Assembly: GCA_017473945.1 (NCBI GenBank)
Contig: JAFUIW010000070.1
Location: 1 to 50,080 of the forward strand
From: Methanobrevibacter sp.
GTDB lineage: Archaea > Methanobacteriota > Methanobacteria > Methanobacteriales > Methanobacteriaceae
Length of the DNA stretch: 50,080 bases
Reading direction: 5' to 3'
Of this stretch, positions 34,801 through 44,456 are shown piece by piece. The notes beneath the pieces are model-generated. The model was not told the origin of the DNA, searched no databases, and saw nothing but the letters and a program-made list of their open reading frames with translations. Within the stretch, counting starts at the first letter, position 1; every line of letters begins with the position of its first letter. The position numbers were made by a program, and so were the translations under genes.

Positions 34801-37575
34801 GAATCAAATAATATCCAAAATAATGAATTTAATCTTAAAGGAAACGATGTTAAAGCAATAATCATGGATTCATCAAAATATAATGTTATTGCAGGCAATA
34901 TAATCCTTTCTGATGCAAACGATTTAATTTTCATTGAATCAGAAAAATCTATGTATGATAACATTACCAAGAACACATTAAAAGGTAATGCGTCATCAAT
35001 ATATGGATATTATGCTATCAATTCAAATTATGGACACATTGAACAAAATAATATTGAAATTCGAGGGACATCAAACAGAACTGATCAATCCGGCATTTAT
35101 TTCAAGGGTTCATCTGTGAGAAATGACGTGATAAATAATCATATTGAATCATTTTCAGTAAATGGAGATGACTATGCGGTTATGATAATAGCTAATGCTA
35201 ATCTATACAACAGCATAATCAATAACTACTTAATAAGTTCCAATGGAGCTAAGAGAGCAAATGATGCAGTTTATACCAAATATGGAACTGTTAAAGATAA
35301 TACTCCTATAGACATTTATGTCTCAGAAAATGGCAGTGATGAAACTGGTGACGGAAGTATTTACAATCCATATGCTTCAATTTCAAAAGCTATAGAAAAC
35401 AGTTTAAATCATGCTATTATTTATGTCGAAGCAGGATATTACAATGAAACAAATATAAACATCTACAAGAATGTAACTATATCCAGCAATAGTAAAAATG
35501 TTATAATCGATGCACAATGTAGTCAATTATTCAATATTACTCGAAACGGAATTCTTTCAATAAATGGAGTCATTATACAAAATGCCCATAACCTGGATGG
35601 AGGATCTGCATTTATAAATAACGGTAAATTATCAATAGTGAATTCAATAATCTGCAACTCTTCATCCTACTACGACAATTCCAATCCGATATTCGACCAC
35701 GATGTTGTAACTGATGAAGACGGTGAAATGAAATCTGGTCACACACTTAACTGTAGTGGAACAGGTAAAGGTGGAGCTATATTGAATAATGGTGAATTAT
35801 ACATTAATGCTTCAGCATTTTACAATAATTTAGGCCATACTGGAGGAGTTATAGCTGATTATGGGAAATTAAACATTGAATCATCCATATTCAATAATAA
35901 TCAGGCCGTACATGGAGGAGTAATTTTTACTGACTCAGACAATGAAATAATCATTAAAAATTCAGCATTTATGAATAATACTGCATTAACATCTCTTGAT
36001 TACTGTACCATAAGAATTAGTGCAAGTACTTGGTCTATTGATAACGGATATACCTACACCCATTCCTCACTTTGTGAAAATCCTACTGGTGAAGGCGGCG
36101 TAATATACAGTAAAAACACAAGCTTCTCAATTGAAAATTCAACATTTATAAAAAATTCCGCTAAAACTGGAGGAGTAATCTCTACTCCCCTTGATAGTTT
36201 AACCTCACGTTCAAGCGATTCGAATGTTAATTTAAAAATTAATAATTGTGAATTTATAGACAATAGAGCTAATGACACAAGAAGATCATTAGGATCTGTT
36301 AATTTGGACAATTATCGTTATTATAGCGGATTTAATGGTGGAGTGATTTATGGAGCTTATAATGAATTACAGACTACAAATTCAGAGTTCTATTACAATC
36401 AGGCAACAAATAATGGTGGAGTGATTTATGCTAAAGCTAATGATGGAAAACTTTTAGATTCAATATTCATGCTTAATACTGCCGGAACAAGTGGCGGAGT
36501 ATTGGAAATATCTAAAAATTTCATAATTGAAAGATGTATTCTTTCAAATAATTCCGCTAGATATGGTGGTGCTGTCGAATACAATTCATATGAATACTAC
36601 GGACATGTTCAAGACCATATTAACATTTATAACTCAACAATCTCAAACAATAGAGCTTTAAATGGAGGAGGTGCATTCAATATCGGATATGCAAATATTA
36701 CAGTGCGTGATACCAACATAGTTGATAATGTGGCACCTAGCGGAAATACATTCCACTCTAGAGTTATTGGAGGCCAGCAGGACATTGATATGAGATACAA
36801 CTATTGGGGAAAGAAAGGACCGGACGATTCCGTATGGAGAGCAATGAGCCGTGACAGTTTCTATCCAATTACAAGAGAAATGATTAATTGGAAACCTCAA
36901 GTAGTTGATGATGAACCTTCAAATCCCCCAATAGATGTAATTCCAGATGACGATTCTAAAGGGCATGGCGGAAATGGAGACAATCCAATAGTGAATCCTA
37001 ATCCAAGTTCAACAGATACAAGTACTTCAACCGGAAGAAGTATTGGAGGAAATGGAAACAATGAAGGCTCTGGAAATACTTATGGACCCGGAAGTGGTAC
37101 CGGCACTGGTGAAAGCAGTGCAGGCAATCCTGGAACTCCATACACTCCTGGAGATACTGGAAACACAAATTCATATGGATATATTCCAGGAAATACTTAT
37201 ACTGGCCAAAAAGTAACCGGAAACTACAATTCAAGCACAACTAATGCAAATTCAAAAGTTGATGGAACATCAAATTCCAACAGCCAAAGTAAAATAAACA
37301 GTTCAAATGATGATTCAAGTTTATCTACAGTTGGAATGATATCCAATGCTGCAGCATCTTCAAGTTATGATGGCGGACAAGGTGAAGGCTCCAGTTCAGC
37401 AGACAGTTCCTATTCCGGTTCCCCAAGTGTAAGTAAATCCTACGAAATAACCGAAAAATTAGAAGAAATAATTGATAATGATAAATCAATGCTAACATTT
37501 ATAGCTTTAGCAATTATCACATTATTCTTACTGATTATCGGTTATAAAAGAAAAGAAAAAGAAAGTGAAGACTAA
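31825..37575 (+). CDS. Adhesin-like protein with repeated beta-helix modules and C-terminal anchor
   Basis: A surface protein of about 1916 residues. The best start is AUA at 31825, four bases after AAGGAGGTGA. It gives a complete signal peptide (I/M-KKRKILISLMLICFIM, cleaved near VAA). The in-frame TTG at 31843 is 22 bases from the ribosome binding site and loses the basic KKRK. Three NosD-like right-handed beta-helix modules start with an N-[YF]-x-x-[YF]-F segment near residues 66, 519 and 859. A fourth begins with IYVSENGSDETGDGS near 1164. Residues 1700-1870 are a Gly/Ser/Asn-rich wall-spanning linker, then a membrane helix (LTFIALAIITLFLLIIGY) and the basic KRKEK. Its ligand is unknown. 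Confidence 0.88.
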   Translation: MKKRKILISLMLICFIMLSLNFVAANNNETISGNESVSIITEPILQISNEDIQIKDNLSAVEGKVIEIDQNNYENYFDARTGKILQSASISSGDTLKIGNISERAFVIDRQLTLMPITPNDQIKNGFIHLIKGSDGSTITNLTINNTKTTLNIRGVTVGQLHGIWLSHSNNNLISYNTIRIANSGGVYAMPMGWSSNNRIIYNDMKTYISTNIIMGDSHYNLISHNSLEVLSYSDMSVTNLIYFNPFNHADYTGTPLCKGNIISYNYLKGFCTLPMSIILQFEYANHDGTIVANNTIIKGSIGINLNGNNVSVYGNTVINSGTGISVSGSDFAVWNNTISGNSQQTGIRSNCAENSKGIIYDNNVTFSDVSVGMSLTNNIEAYNNNINIENYGVGISLSGENTTIHHNNIKNNHDAGVSILGSYNTVSKNIITTNNIGVTIPSTLNGNVRYYNNTITDNKITSDSYGISITGLVYNSIIKDNVIETNGSMGINIQITDKESNTQLDNIVNGVIQNSTAIIINDDNFYQFFDEDGYFIYKFEEDKSKVIFLTFLSNKNLIFDDKITVISNKMDNLLFNVTVTFEGDADGSVIRDFNFINYDKEAIVINNVNDITVSENNITDIYKKGSNSNTAILIQGVCNNEIITKNNIYINAKTDYVYAITAPAIGSNGRLNRDFSKGFSVNDNTIIMISTGMAEAIYTDAIAFSEFDNNKINIMANGYAYGIALANLIGKLTNNSIENNEIVIHTDQMAYLIELHMVENTTISNNTLYGESNGIYGIGVYSSSNVTIENNTISAFGGDLKNIKSIEDVLGIGNAAISTIRFVDNISINNNLIITNITNPISKINVENESSVNVSSNSYVVNNDNFNTYFKNNELIKGNIEENGKILLYNFTNGQKMEITSPIIISSYDSNIPTTVSLILNKATNVTICNINFVNSTIELKSSSNNTIFNNSFDSTYSNILIINRGENNTFTNNSISINSDKISAIQLTKTESNNIQNNEFNLKGNDVKAIIMDSSKYNVIAGNIILSDANDLIFIESEKSMYDNITKNTLKGNASSIYGYYAINSNYGHIEQNNIEIRGTSNRTDQSGIYFKGSSVRNDVINNHIESFSVNGDDYAVMIIANANLYNSIINNYLISSNGAKRANDAVYTKYGTVKDNTPIDIYVSENGSDETGDGSIYNPYASISKAIENSLNHAIIYVEAGYYNETNINIYKNVTISSNSKNVIIDAQCSQLFNITRNGILSINGVIIQNAHNLDGGSAFINNGKLSIVNSIICNSSSYYDNSNPIFDHDVVTDEDGEMKSGHTLNCSGTGKGGAILNNGELYINASAFYNNLGHTGGVIADYGKLNIESSIFNNNQAVHGGVIFTDSDNEIIIKNSAFMNNTALTSLDYCTIRISASTWSIDNGYTYTHSSLCENPTGEGGVIYSKNTSFSIENSTFIKNSAKTGGVISTPLDSLTSRSSDSNVNLKINNCEFIDNRANDTRRSLGSVNLDNYRYYSGFNGGVIYGAYNELQTTNSEFYYNQATNNGGVIYAKANDGKLLDSIFMLNTAGTSGGVLEISKNFIIERCILSNNSARYGGAVEYNSYEYYGHVQDHINIYNSTISNNRALNGGGAFNIGYANITVRDTNIVDNVAPSGNTFHSRVIGGQQDIDMRYNYWGKKGPDDSVWRAMSRDSFYPITREMINWKPQVVDDEPSNPPIDVIPDDDSKGHGGNGDNPIVNPNPSSTDTSTSTGRSIGGNGNNEGSGNTYGPGSGTGTGESSAGNPGTPYTPGDTGNTNSYGYIPGNTYTGQKVTGNYNSSTTNANSKVDGTSNSNSQSKINSSNDDSSLSTVGMISNAAASSSYDGGQGEGSSSADSSYSGSPSVSKSYEITEKLEEIIDNDKSMLTFIALAIITLFLLIIGYKRKEKESED

Positions 37576-37581
37576 ATTCCA

Positions 37582-37608
37582 TTTTCTTTTTCTATTTTAC
37601 TTTTTTTA
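37582..37608 (+). terminator. T-rich tract after the anchored adhesin
   Basis: Several T-runs, the last seven Ts long, lie within 35 bases of the adhesin stop. That is the usual form of an archaeal terminator. No hairpin is evident. Confidence 0.5.
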
Positions 37609-37688
37609 ATGAAAACTTTTTTATATAATATTTTAATAAATTTATATTATAATTGACTATTTTATAAGATATTGTTGAGGTGTTATTA

Positions 37689-40600
37689 ATTTTAAATAAA
37701 AAAATCACGATTGTATTGCTCATATTAACAGTAATGCTATCATCCTTGATGGTTGTTAGCGCTAATGATGACAATGCTACATTTATAGAACCTAATGATG
37801 AACTAAATATAAATGAATTATATGTAAGTCCAAATGGAAGTGATGAAGAGGGAATAGGCAGTGACGATTCACCTTTCAAAACTATTAATCATGCGGTCAA
37901 TGCTGCAGATAACAACTCAAAAATTATTTTAAAACAAGGAAGTTATAGTGGTTCTTCAAACACAAACATTAACATCAACAAATATTTAACAATAGAAACA
38001 GTAGGAGACGTTACTTTAAATGGTGAAGATAAAAATTATTTCTTTAATATAAATAAGGATTCATCATTAATATTGAATAACATAAAATTCGTTAATGGTT
38101 ATACTGACTCATATTCCCAATTAGGAGTAATTAAAAATCAGGGAAAATTATTGGTCAATAATTCTTCTTTTAATCGCATGAATAGCTTAATGTCAACATT
38201 TTACAATGAAGGAGAATTAATAATTGACAATTCAATCATTTCAAATTCAAAGTCTAAAAATATTGCAAAAAGTATCACCAATTTAGGAGATTGTACAATT
38301 TCCAATTCCAAATTGAATGATGCAATTGAAAGCGATAGAGATTTACCGAACATATACAACTTCAAAAACATTAACATTATCAAATCCCAGATTTCCCATT
38401 TAAAGTCAAATGACGAATATGAACCAACTAAGTATCAGACAAGCAGCATTTTAATTGAAAATTCAACAGTGACCCTGATAGAAGCCGAAAAGGCAAATGC
38501 AAAACTTTTAAATTCTAACATTAACAGGCGTTTTTCATTTGATGGATGTAATGTTTATGTTAATAGCTGTAAAATATCTCCAACCTCAGCAGTTCTATTT
38601 AACACTTTATCAATCTTTAATTCAAACTTTACAGCAGTCAATTCAATATTTGATGTATCAATATCAAGCGGACATACAAACTTTAACATAACATATTCAA
38701 GTATTTTATTTGGAATACTAGGCGGAGGAGACAAAGCAATATTATATGCTCCTTATAACTGGTGGGGAGTGAATTCAGGCCCCACAGTTGAATATTTCAG
38801 AAATGTTAATATAAGCAACTGGGCCATAGCATCTTTCGAAATAGAGGATAGAAACAATTCTGTTGGAACTGAATCAAAATTTATAACATCCTTTAAATGG
38901 TTTGATGGAAACAACAGCTTTGATTTAAAAGAAAATGAAAAAATTCCAACACGTAAAGTTCACTTTGAAGCTCAAAATGGAAGATTTTTACACTCTTCAG
39001 GAGACTTAAGCAAAACATTTGAAAACTATCTTATTGGAAATACACTAGATTCTACAGTTTACTCAACAGTAGACAACCAAAAATTAACATTAACAATAGG
39101 AAAAGGATATTCTGCATATAATTATTTTGTAGCTCCATGGGGAGAAGACCACCCCGAAGCAGGCAGTTTAGAAAATCCATACAGATCACTTAAATATGCC
39201 ATCTCTCAAGTTGTAGATGGAAATACAATATGTTTACTTGAAGGAAACCACAATGGCAGTTTTAATTCAAATGTAGTTATTTCAAAAAATATTACAATAA
39301 TCGGACTCGGAAATGTTAACTATTTAAGGGCTAATGGCGCAAGCATAATAACCGTGCAAGAATTAGGAAATGTTATTGTTAAAAACATCAATTTCAGTAG
39401 CGAAGTTAGAGAATATGAGGATAACCTGTTTTTAGTACATGGAGGAATATTAAACATAGAAAATTGTACATTTACATCAATTAGCTCCAGTGGTGTTGTT
39501 TATTCATCCCAAGGAGTTGATAAAAACAGTTTAATCTCAATAAAAGACAGCAAATTCTCAGACATCAGGGGTTCTGTAGTAACTGGAACAGGTAGTGTTA
39601 AAATAGAAAACTGTTATTTTGAAAAAATTTCCAATTTCTATACAATTGCTGGTTTGGAAAATTATAATGCATTATTTACAGTAACATCCTCCATTGAAAT
39701 TTACAATTCAGAGTTTAAAGACAATAAAATGGGAATCATAACCCTACACCCATACACCTATTCAAGTTCATCATTACTTGGCGCTTCAAACTCACAATAT
39801 TCGAACCAATATAAAAGATACGCTTATATTGAAAATTCAACATTTACAAACAATGTCTTTACAAATCTGGCCAATTCATACACATCTATAGGCATTGGAT
39901 TTGATATTGCAGACAATTACGGATCATTTTATGGACATATAAACAACTGTACTTTTGAAGGCAACACTGGAAAAATAGCTAAGGCAACTTCAGTTAATTC
40001 TTCATCATTTTACAACAATCATGGACTTGATTATGGAGGCAGAGCTTTAATTGAAGCTGAATTAATTAACAATTCCGTATTTATCAGCAATTTAAACAGA
40101 TATACTGACTATAGCCAGGCATCATATGGTGAAGGAATAGTAAGCGCTCAAACAATCATTTATTCAACATTTATAAATAATGAAGCATCATTTGGTGGAG
40201 CGGTTTCAAATTCAAAAGAAGTTCATTACTGTGTATTTGTAAATAATACCGCACTTTATTCAGGCAATGACATCTACTCCAATTCAGGTGATGTTGACTA
40301 TTCAAGCAATTGGTGGGGAGACAACAAAAAGCCGGATGACTCTAAAATATTTATTTTCCTCGGAAATCTAAAATTAACCGATTGGGTAATAATGACATTT
40401 GAAACCTACTATGAAAATGTTGTTGAAGTATCCCTTGACAATGTAGTAGATGATGACGGGAACATGAAAAAAATCGGAAAAATACTCCCATCAAGACCTG
40501 TTTATTTCGCAATTGATTTAGGAAAGATTACTCCTAACTCAACTTACCTTAAAGAAAATGTTGCTTATGCCAATGTAAGTTACGACTTAAATTCCAGTGA

Positions 40601-43600
40601 TTTTAAGGCATATGCAACAATTGACAACCAAGTTTTAGATTTAAACCTTAGAAACACAAATACAATGATAATAATTGAAGATGTTATTGTTAAAGGAAAC
40701 GATAACAAATATTATATGGATTTGATTAATACAAATGGTTTTAAAATTGCAAATCAAACATTGACTGTGCAAGTTATAGACTCAAACAATGAAAGCAAAG
40801 CCTTTACGATTAAAACCAACGATGAAGGCCGTGGAAGTTTCGATATCAATTATCCTATTGGAAAATATGAAGTCCTAGTCAATTACTATGGAAATGGATA
40901 CTATGAGAAATCCAGCGCTTTGGCAAAAATTGAGGTTGTAACATTATTTACTGAAGTCGTATCTTACAACTACACATATTACGGTAAGAATAATGTATTT
41001 TATGGAATTTTACATGATGAAAACGGCAAAAATTTGGTCAATTACAATTTAACATTTACAATCACATCATCTAATGGAGATTCAAGAACAATCACTTCAA
41101 ATACTAACTTTTATGGAAGAAGTGAAATCGTGCTTAATTTGGCAGCTGGAGAATATGACATTAAAGTAGAATACTTAGGTGATTCCTGGTATGCATACAG
41201 CACAAATAGCTCCCATATAATCATTAAACCCGTAAATTCAACTATGATTGCACCTGATGCAACATTATACGGTGAAGGAAACAATTACAACATCACATTA
41301 AAAGATTCATATGGAACACCAATTAAAGGAGAAAACATTCAACTTGCAATTTCACAGGGAAACCTAACAGACAATTTCATATTGCAAACAAATGAGAATG
41401 GAATGGCCAGTTTAACTATAAACTATTTGCCTGGAACATATAATGTTAAGGCAACTTACAAAGGAGACGACATTTATGGCTTTGCTGAAGATTCAGCTAA
41501 AATAACCATCAATAAGGTTTTAACAATAGTGGCAGGTTTCCACCATAAAGTGATTCCTTTAAACGGCATCTATACAGTTGTTTTAAAGGACATGTATGGA
41601 AACAGAATCAACAATGGAACTGTAGCACTGAACTGCTATCAGGGAAAGTTAGTTAAAACATACATTAACATTACTGATCCGAATGGAGAAGCCTCATTTA
41701 TTATAGACTTGGCTGAAGGAACATACCTGACAACAATTGATTACGATGGAAGCTTATGGTACACTGATGCGACAAATGCTGCGACAATAGTAGTTGATAA
41801 AAATGCGGTTCTTGAATCCGTCAGCCTTAATGCAACAGACTTGGTGCAATATTACGGTGAAAACAAATTCTTTAAAATTGACTTTAACGATCCAAATGCA
41901 TATGACCAATATGGAAAAACAATAACCGTGAGCATATCTAATGAAAAATGGTCCCAATCCTTTGAAGCCGTAACAGATGCATTCGGTACTGCCCGTTTAC
42001 AAATAAAATTGAACCCTGGAGAGTACAATGTCACCTACAAATACTCAAATCCATACTATAACATTTATGGAAGCGGTTCAAATAAAATAACAATCTATAA
42101 AATGCCCGTTAGCTTAAACGCAAATGACATGATTATGAATGTTAATGATCAAAAATTGTTCGAAGCAACATTAAGGGACATTAACGGAAAAGCAATTTCA
42201 AATATGCAAATCCATATGAAACTAGATGGAAATATATATGACATTGCAACAAACGACAAAGGGGTGGCCAGCCTACCGCTTAATTTAAATATAGGAGAAT
42301 ATGAAATCGAATACAGTTCATCCAATCCTAACTACGTTTATTCATCAAATATTAATAAAATTTTAGTTGTAGACAGCAAACAGACATCTACCCAGATAAT
42401 TGCTCAAGATATAAATGAAGATGAAAATAATATGATTAATTTCACATTGACATTGACAGATTGCCTTAATAACGGAATCTCCTACAGTGAAGTTACACTT
42501 GAAATAGTTGACTCCAACGGAAAGTCCGTTAAAAACATTACAGATGTTAGTGACGCAAACGGCAATGTAATATTCAAATTTAATTTAGACCACGGCAAAT
42601 ACACTGTTAAATCAAATTTCAATGGAAATGACTTATATCTGCCAAGCAGCAGCGTTAATGTAGCAAATATTGAAACCCTTGATAACCGTACTAAAACATT
42701 AATATATGCTGATGATGTTCAAATCAACACTAACGATACGTTTACCATCATTTTACGTGACGGAAATGGCAGATTGCTATCAAATAAAGAAATTACATTT
42801 ATTTTAGAAAACATGACATATTCCTCAAAAACAGATAATGAAGGAAAAGCTGCCGTTAAAGTTGATACCACTTCAGGAATGCACAATGTTAATGTCATGT
42901 TTAATGGCGATGATGCTTTAAGACCAATATCCAGTCTGATTAAATTATATGTTTCAAACATGTTTACAAAAATTTATGCTCCTAGCCTAGTAAAGTATTA
43001 CAGAAATTCAACTCAATTCCGTGCATTGCTTACAAGCGATTCAGGAAGGCCAATAGCTAATCAAATAATTTCTGTAATCTTGGATAATGCAATATACAAT
43101 TGCACTACTGACAAAAATGGATGGATAACTCTAGATATTAACTTAAAGCCAGGACATTATGATGTTGAATGCCATTTTGCAAATGAAAGCTCAGAGGAAT
43201 ATTCATTCAACAAGACAACTATTGATGTTTTAACAACAATATTAAGTCATGACGAAGTAAAAAGCTATGGCGATAGCCCATATCTAACCATTAAGTTTTT
43301 AGATGGCCTTGGAAACGGAATTAAAAATAAGGATTTCGTGATAGGCATTGATGGAACAAATTATTTTGCAACAACAAACAATGAAGGAATTTTCTACTTT
43401 GATTTGAATTTAAATGCAGGAAATCACATTATTTCTGTGGTAAATCCTGTTGATGGATTATCTGAAAGCTATAAATTAACAATAACCCCAACAATTATAG
43501 TCAATAGTCTTGTAAAGGTATTGGGAGATGGCCAGTATTACACAGCTACATTTTATGATAAAAACAATTCACTAATAACAAATAAAAGCGTTAATGTGAT

Positions 43601-44252
43601 TATTAATGGAATAAATCATACATACAAAACCGACAGCGAAGGTAAAATAAAATTAAGCATGGAATTTAATCCTAATAGTTATATTGTAACAGCAATAAAT
43701 CCAATAACTAGAGAATATGTCGAAAATACAGTTAAAGTGCTTAGTCCAATAAGTGAAAATAAAGATTTAACCATGTATTTCGCAAGCGGATCTTCATTTA
43801 AAGTACATATTTTAGGTGTTGGCGGCAAGGCAGTGGGTCCTGGAGAAACTGTTAAATTTACAGTTAAGGGAAAAACATATACTGCTAAAACCAATGAAAG
43901 GGGTTATGCATCACTGAAAATTAATTTGATTGCTAAAAAATACACAATAACAACTCAATACGGAAAATACAAAGCAACAAATAAGATAACAGTAAAACCA
44001 CTCCTAACAGCGAAAAATATATCTAAAAAGAAAGTTAAAAAGGTTACATTTAAAGCAAAGCTCATAACATCTAACGGGAAAGTAGCTAAAGGTAAAAAAA
44101 TAACTTTTAAGTTTAAAAACAAAAAATACACTGCCAAAACCAATAGTAAAGGAATAGCTAGTATTAAATTAATTTTAAGCCCTGGAAAATACAAGATATA
44201 TACAAGCTATGGCAAATCAAAAATTTCAAATACAATAACCATTAAAAAATAG
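37689..44252 (+). CDS. Adhesin-like protein: beta-helix modules, Ig-like repeats, Lys-rich C-terminus
   Basis: About 2187 residues. GAGGTG at 37677-37682 places the start six bases on, at AUU (37689). A GTG at 37680 is in frame but lies inside the ribosome binding site. The signal peptide (LNKKITIVLLILTVMLSSLM, cut near VSA) precedes two pectin-lyase-like modules that open with LYVSPNGSDEEGIGS (near 45) and FVAPWGEDHPEAGS (near 480). From about residue 1000 I count 13 Ig-like repeats with the pattern GxxxNxTxxDxNGxAxxxxxxxxGxY. The last two are very lysine-rich (KKKVKKVTFKAKL). There is no membrane helix at the end, so attachment may be electrostatic or through pseudomurein. Confidence 0.87.
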   Translation: MLNKKITIVLLILTVMLSSLMVVSANDDNATFIEPNDELNINELYVSPNGSDEEGIGSDDSPFKTINHAVNAADNNSKIILKQGSYSGSSNTNININKYLTIETVGDVTLNGEDKNYFFNINKDSSLILNNIKFVNGYTDSYSQLGVIKNQGKLLVNNSSFNRMNSLMSTFYNEGELIIDNSIISNSKSKNIAKSITNLGDCTISNSKLNDAIESDRDLPNIYNFKNINIIKSQISHLKSNDEYEPTKYQTSSILIENSTVTLIEAEKANAKLLNSNINRRFSFDGCNVYVNSCKISPTSAVLFNTLSIFNSNFTAVNSIFDVSISSGHTNFNITYSSILFGILGGGDKAILYAPYNWWGVNSGPTVEYFRNVNISNWAIASFEIEDRNNSVGTESKFITSFKWFDGNNSFDLKENEKIPTRKVHFEAQNGRFLHSSGDLSKTFENYLIGNTLDSTVYSTVDNQKLTLTIGKGYSAYNYFVAPWGEDHPEAGSLENPYRSLKYAISQVVDGNTICLLEGNHNGSFNSNVVISKNITIIGLGNVNYLRANGASIITVQELGNVIVKNINFSSEVREYEDNLFLVHGGILNIENCTFTSISSSGVVYSSQGVDKNSLISIKDSKFSDIRGSVVTGTGSVKIENCYFEKISNFYTIAGLENYNALFTVTSSIEIYNSEFKDNKMGIITLHPYTYSSSSLLGASNSQYSNQYKRYAYIENSTFTNNVFTNLANSYTSIGIGFDIADNYGSFYGHINNCTFEGNTGKIAKATSVNSSSFYNNHGLDYGGRALIEAELINNSVFISNLNRYTDYSQASYGEGIVSAQTIIYSTFINNEASFGGAVSNSKEVHYCVFVNNTALYSGNDIYSNSGDVDYSSNWWGDNKKPDDSKIFIFLGNLKLTDWVIMTFETYYENVVEVSLDNVVDDDGNMKKIGKILPSRPVYFAIDLGKITPNSTYLKENVAYANVSYDLNSSDFKAYATIDNQVLDLNLRNTNTMIIIEDVIVKGNDNKYYMDLINTNGFKIANQTLTVQVIDSNNESKAFTIKTNDEGRGSFDINYPIGKYEVLVNYYGNGYYEKSSALAKIEVVTLFTEVVSYNYTYYGKNNVFYGILHDENGKNLVNYNLTFTITSSNGDSRTITSNTNFYGRSEIVLNLAAGEYDIKVEYLGDSWYAYSTNSSHIIIKPVNSTMIAPDATLYGEGNNYNITLKDSYGTPIKGENIQLAISQGNLTDNFILQTNENGMASLTINYLPGTYNVKATYKGDDIYGFAEDSAKITINKVLTIVAGFHHKVIPLNGIYTVVLKDMYGNRINNGTVALNCYQGKLVKTYINITDPNGEASFIIDLAEGTYLTTIDYDGSLWYTDATNAATIVVDKNAVLESVSLNATDLVQYYGENKFFKIDFNDPNAYDQYGKTITVSISNEKWSQSFEAVTDAFGTARLQIKLNPGEYNVTYKYSNPYYNIYGSGSNKITIYKMPVSLNANDMIMNVNDQKLFEATLRDINGKAISNMQIHMKLDGNIYDIATNDKGVASLPLNLNIGEYEIEYSSSNPNYVYSSNINKILVVDSKQTSTQIIAQDINEDENNMINFTLTLTDCLNNGISYSEVTLEIVDSNGKSVKNITDVSDANGNVIFKFNLDHGKYTVKSNFNGNDLYLPSSSVNVANIETLDNRTKTLIYADDVQINTNDTFTIILRDGNGRLLSNKEITFILENMTYSSKTDNEGKAAVKVDTTSGMHNVNVMFNGDDALRPISSLIKLYVSNMFTKIYAPSLVKYYRNSTQFRALLTSDSGRPIANQIISVILDNAIYNCTTDKNGWITLDINLKPGHYDVECHFANESSEEYSFNKTTIDVLTTILSHDEVKSYGDSPYLTIKFLDGLGNGIKNKDFVIGIDGTNYFATTNNEGIFYFDLNLNAGNHIISVVNPVDGLSESYKLTITPTIIVNSLVKVLGDGQYYTATFYDKNNSLITNKSVNVIINGINHTYKTDSEGKIKLSMEFNPNSYIVTAINPITREYVENTVKVLSPISENKDLTMYFASGSSFKVHILGVGGKAVGPGETVKFTVKGKTYTAKTNERGYASLKINLIAKKYTITTQYGKYKATNKITVKPLLTAKNISKKKVKKVTFKAKLITSNGKVAKGKKITFKFKNKKYTAKTNSKGIASIKLILSPGKYKIYTSYGKSKISNTITIKK

Positions 44253-44456
44253 GGAAGAATAAACCTTATTTTTTAAAATTCTTTTTAAAACCATCTAATA
44301 TAAACTATTTTTCACAAAAATCTATCAAAATTCATTTTAGTAATTATTAATTTTCTAAAGTATAAATTAAAAAAAACTTAAATATTCTTTATAACAAAAA
44401 TAAATTTCATGTATTCAAATTAATTGATTACATAAATTTTAAAGAGGTCGAAACTT
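44253..44456. other. Intergenic stretch between adhesin genes
   Basis: It begins with T-rich sequence (terminator-like, 44268-44285) after the upstream adhesin. It ends with the AGAGGTCG ribosome binding site of the next. TATA-like AT-rich sequence is present near 44373-44385. No gene was seen. Confidence 0.45.

Noticed and set aside
37592..37879. Minus-strand 95-codon frame over the start of an adhesin
   Set aside because: It covers the promoter, ribosome binding site and signal peptide of the adhesin and has no ribosome binding site or family features of its own.
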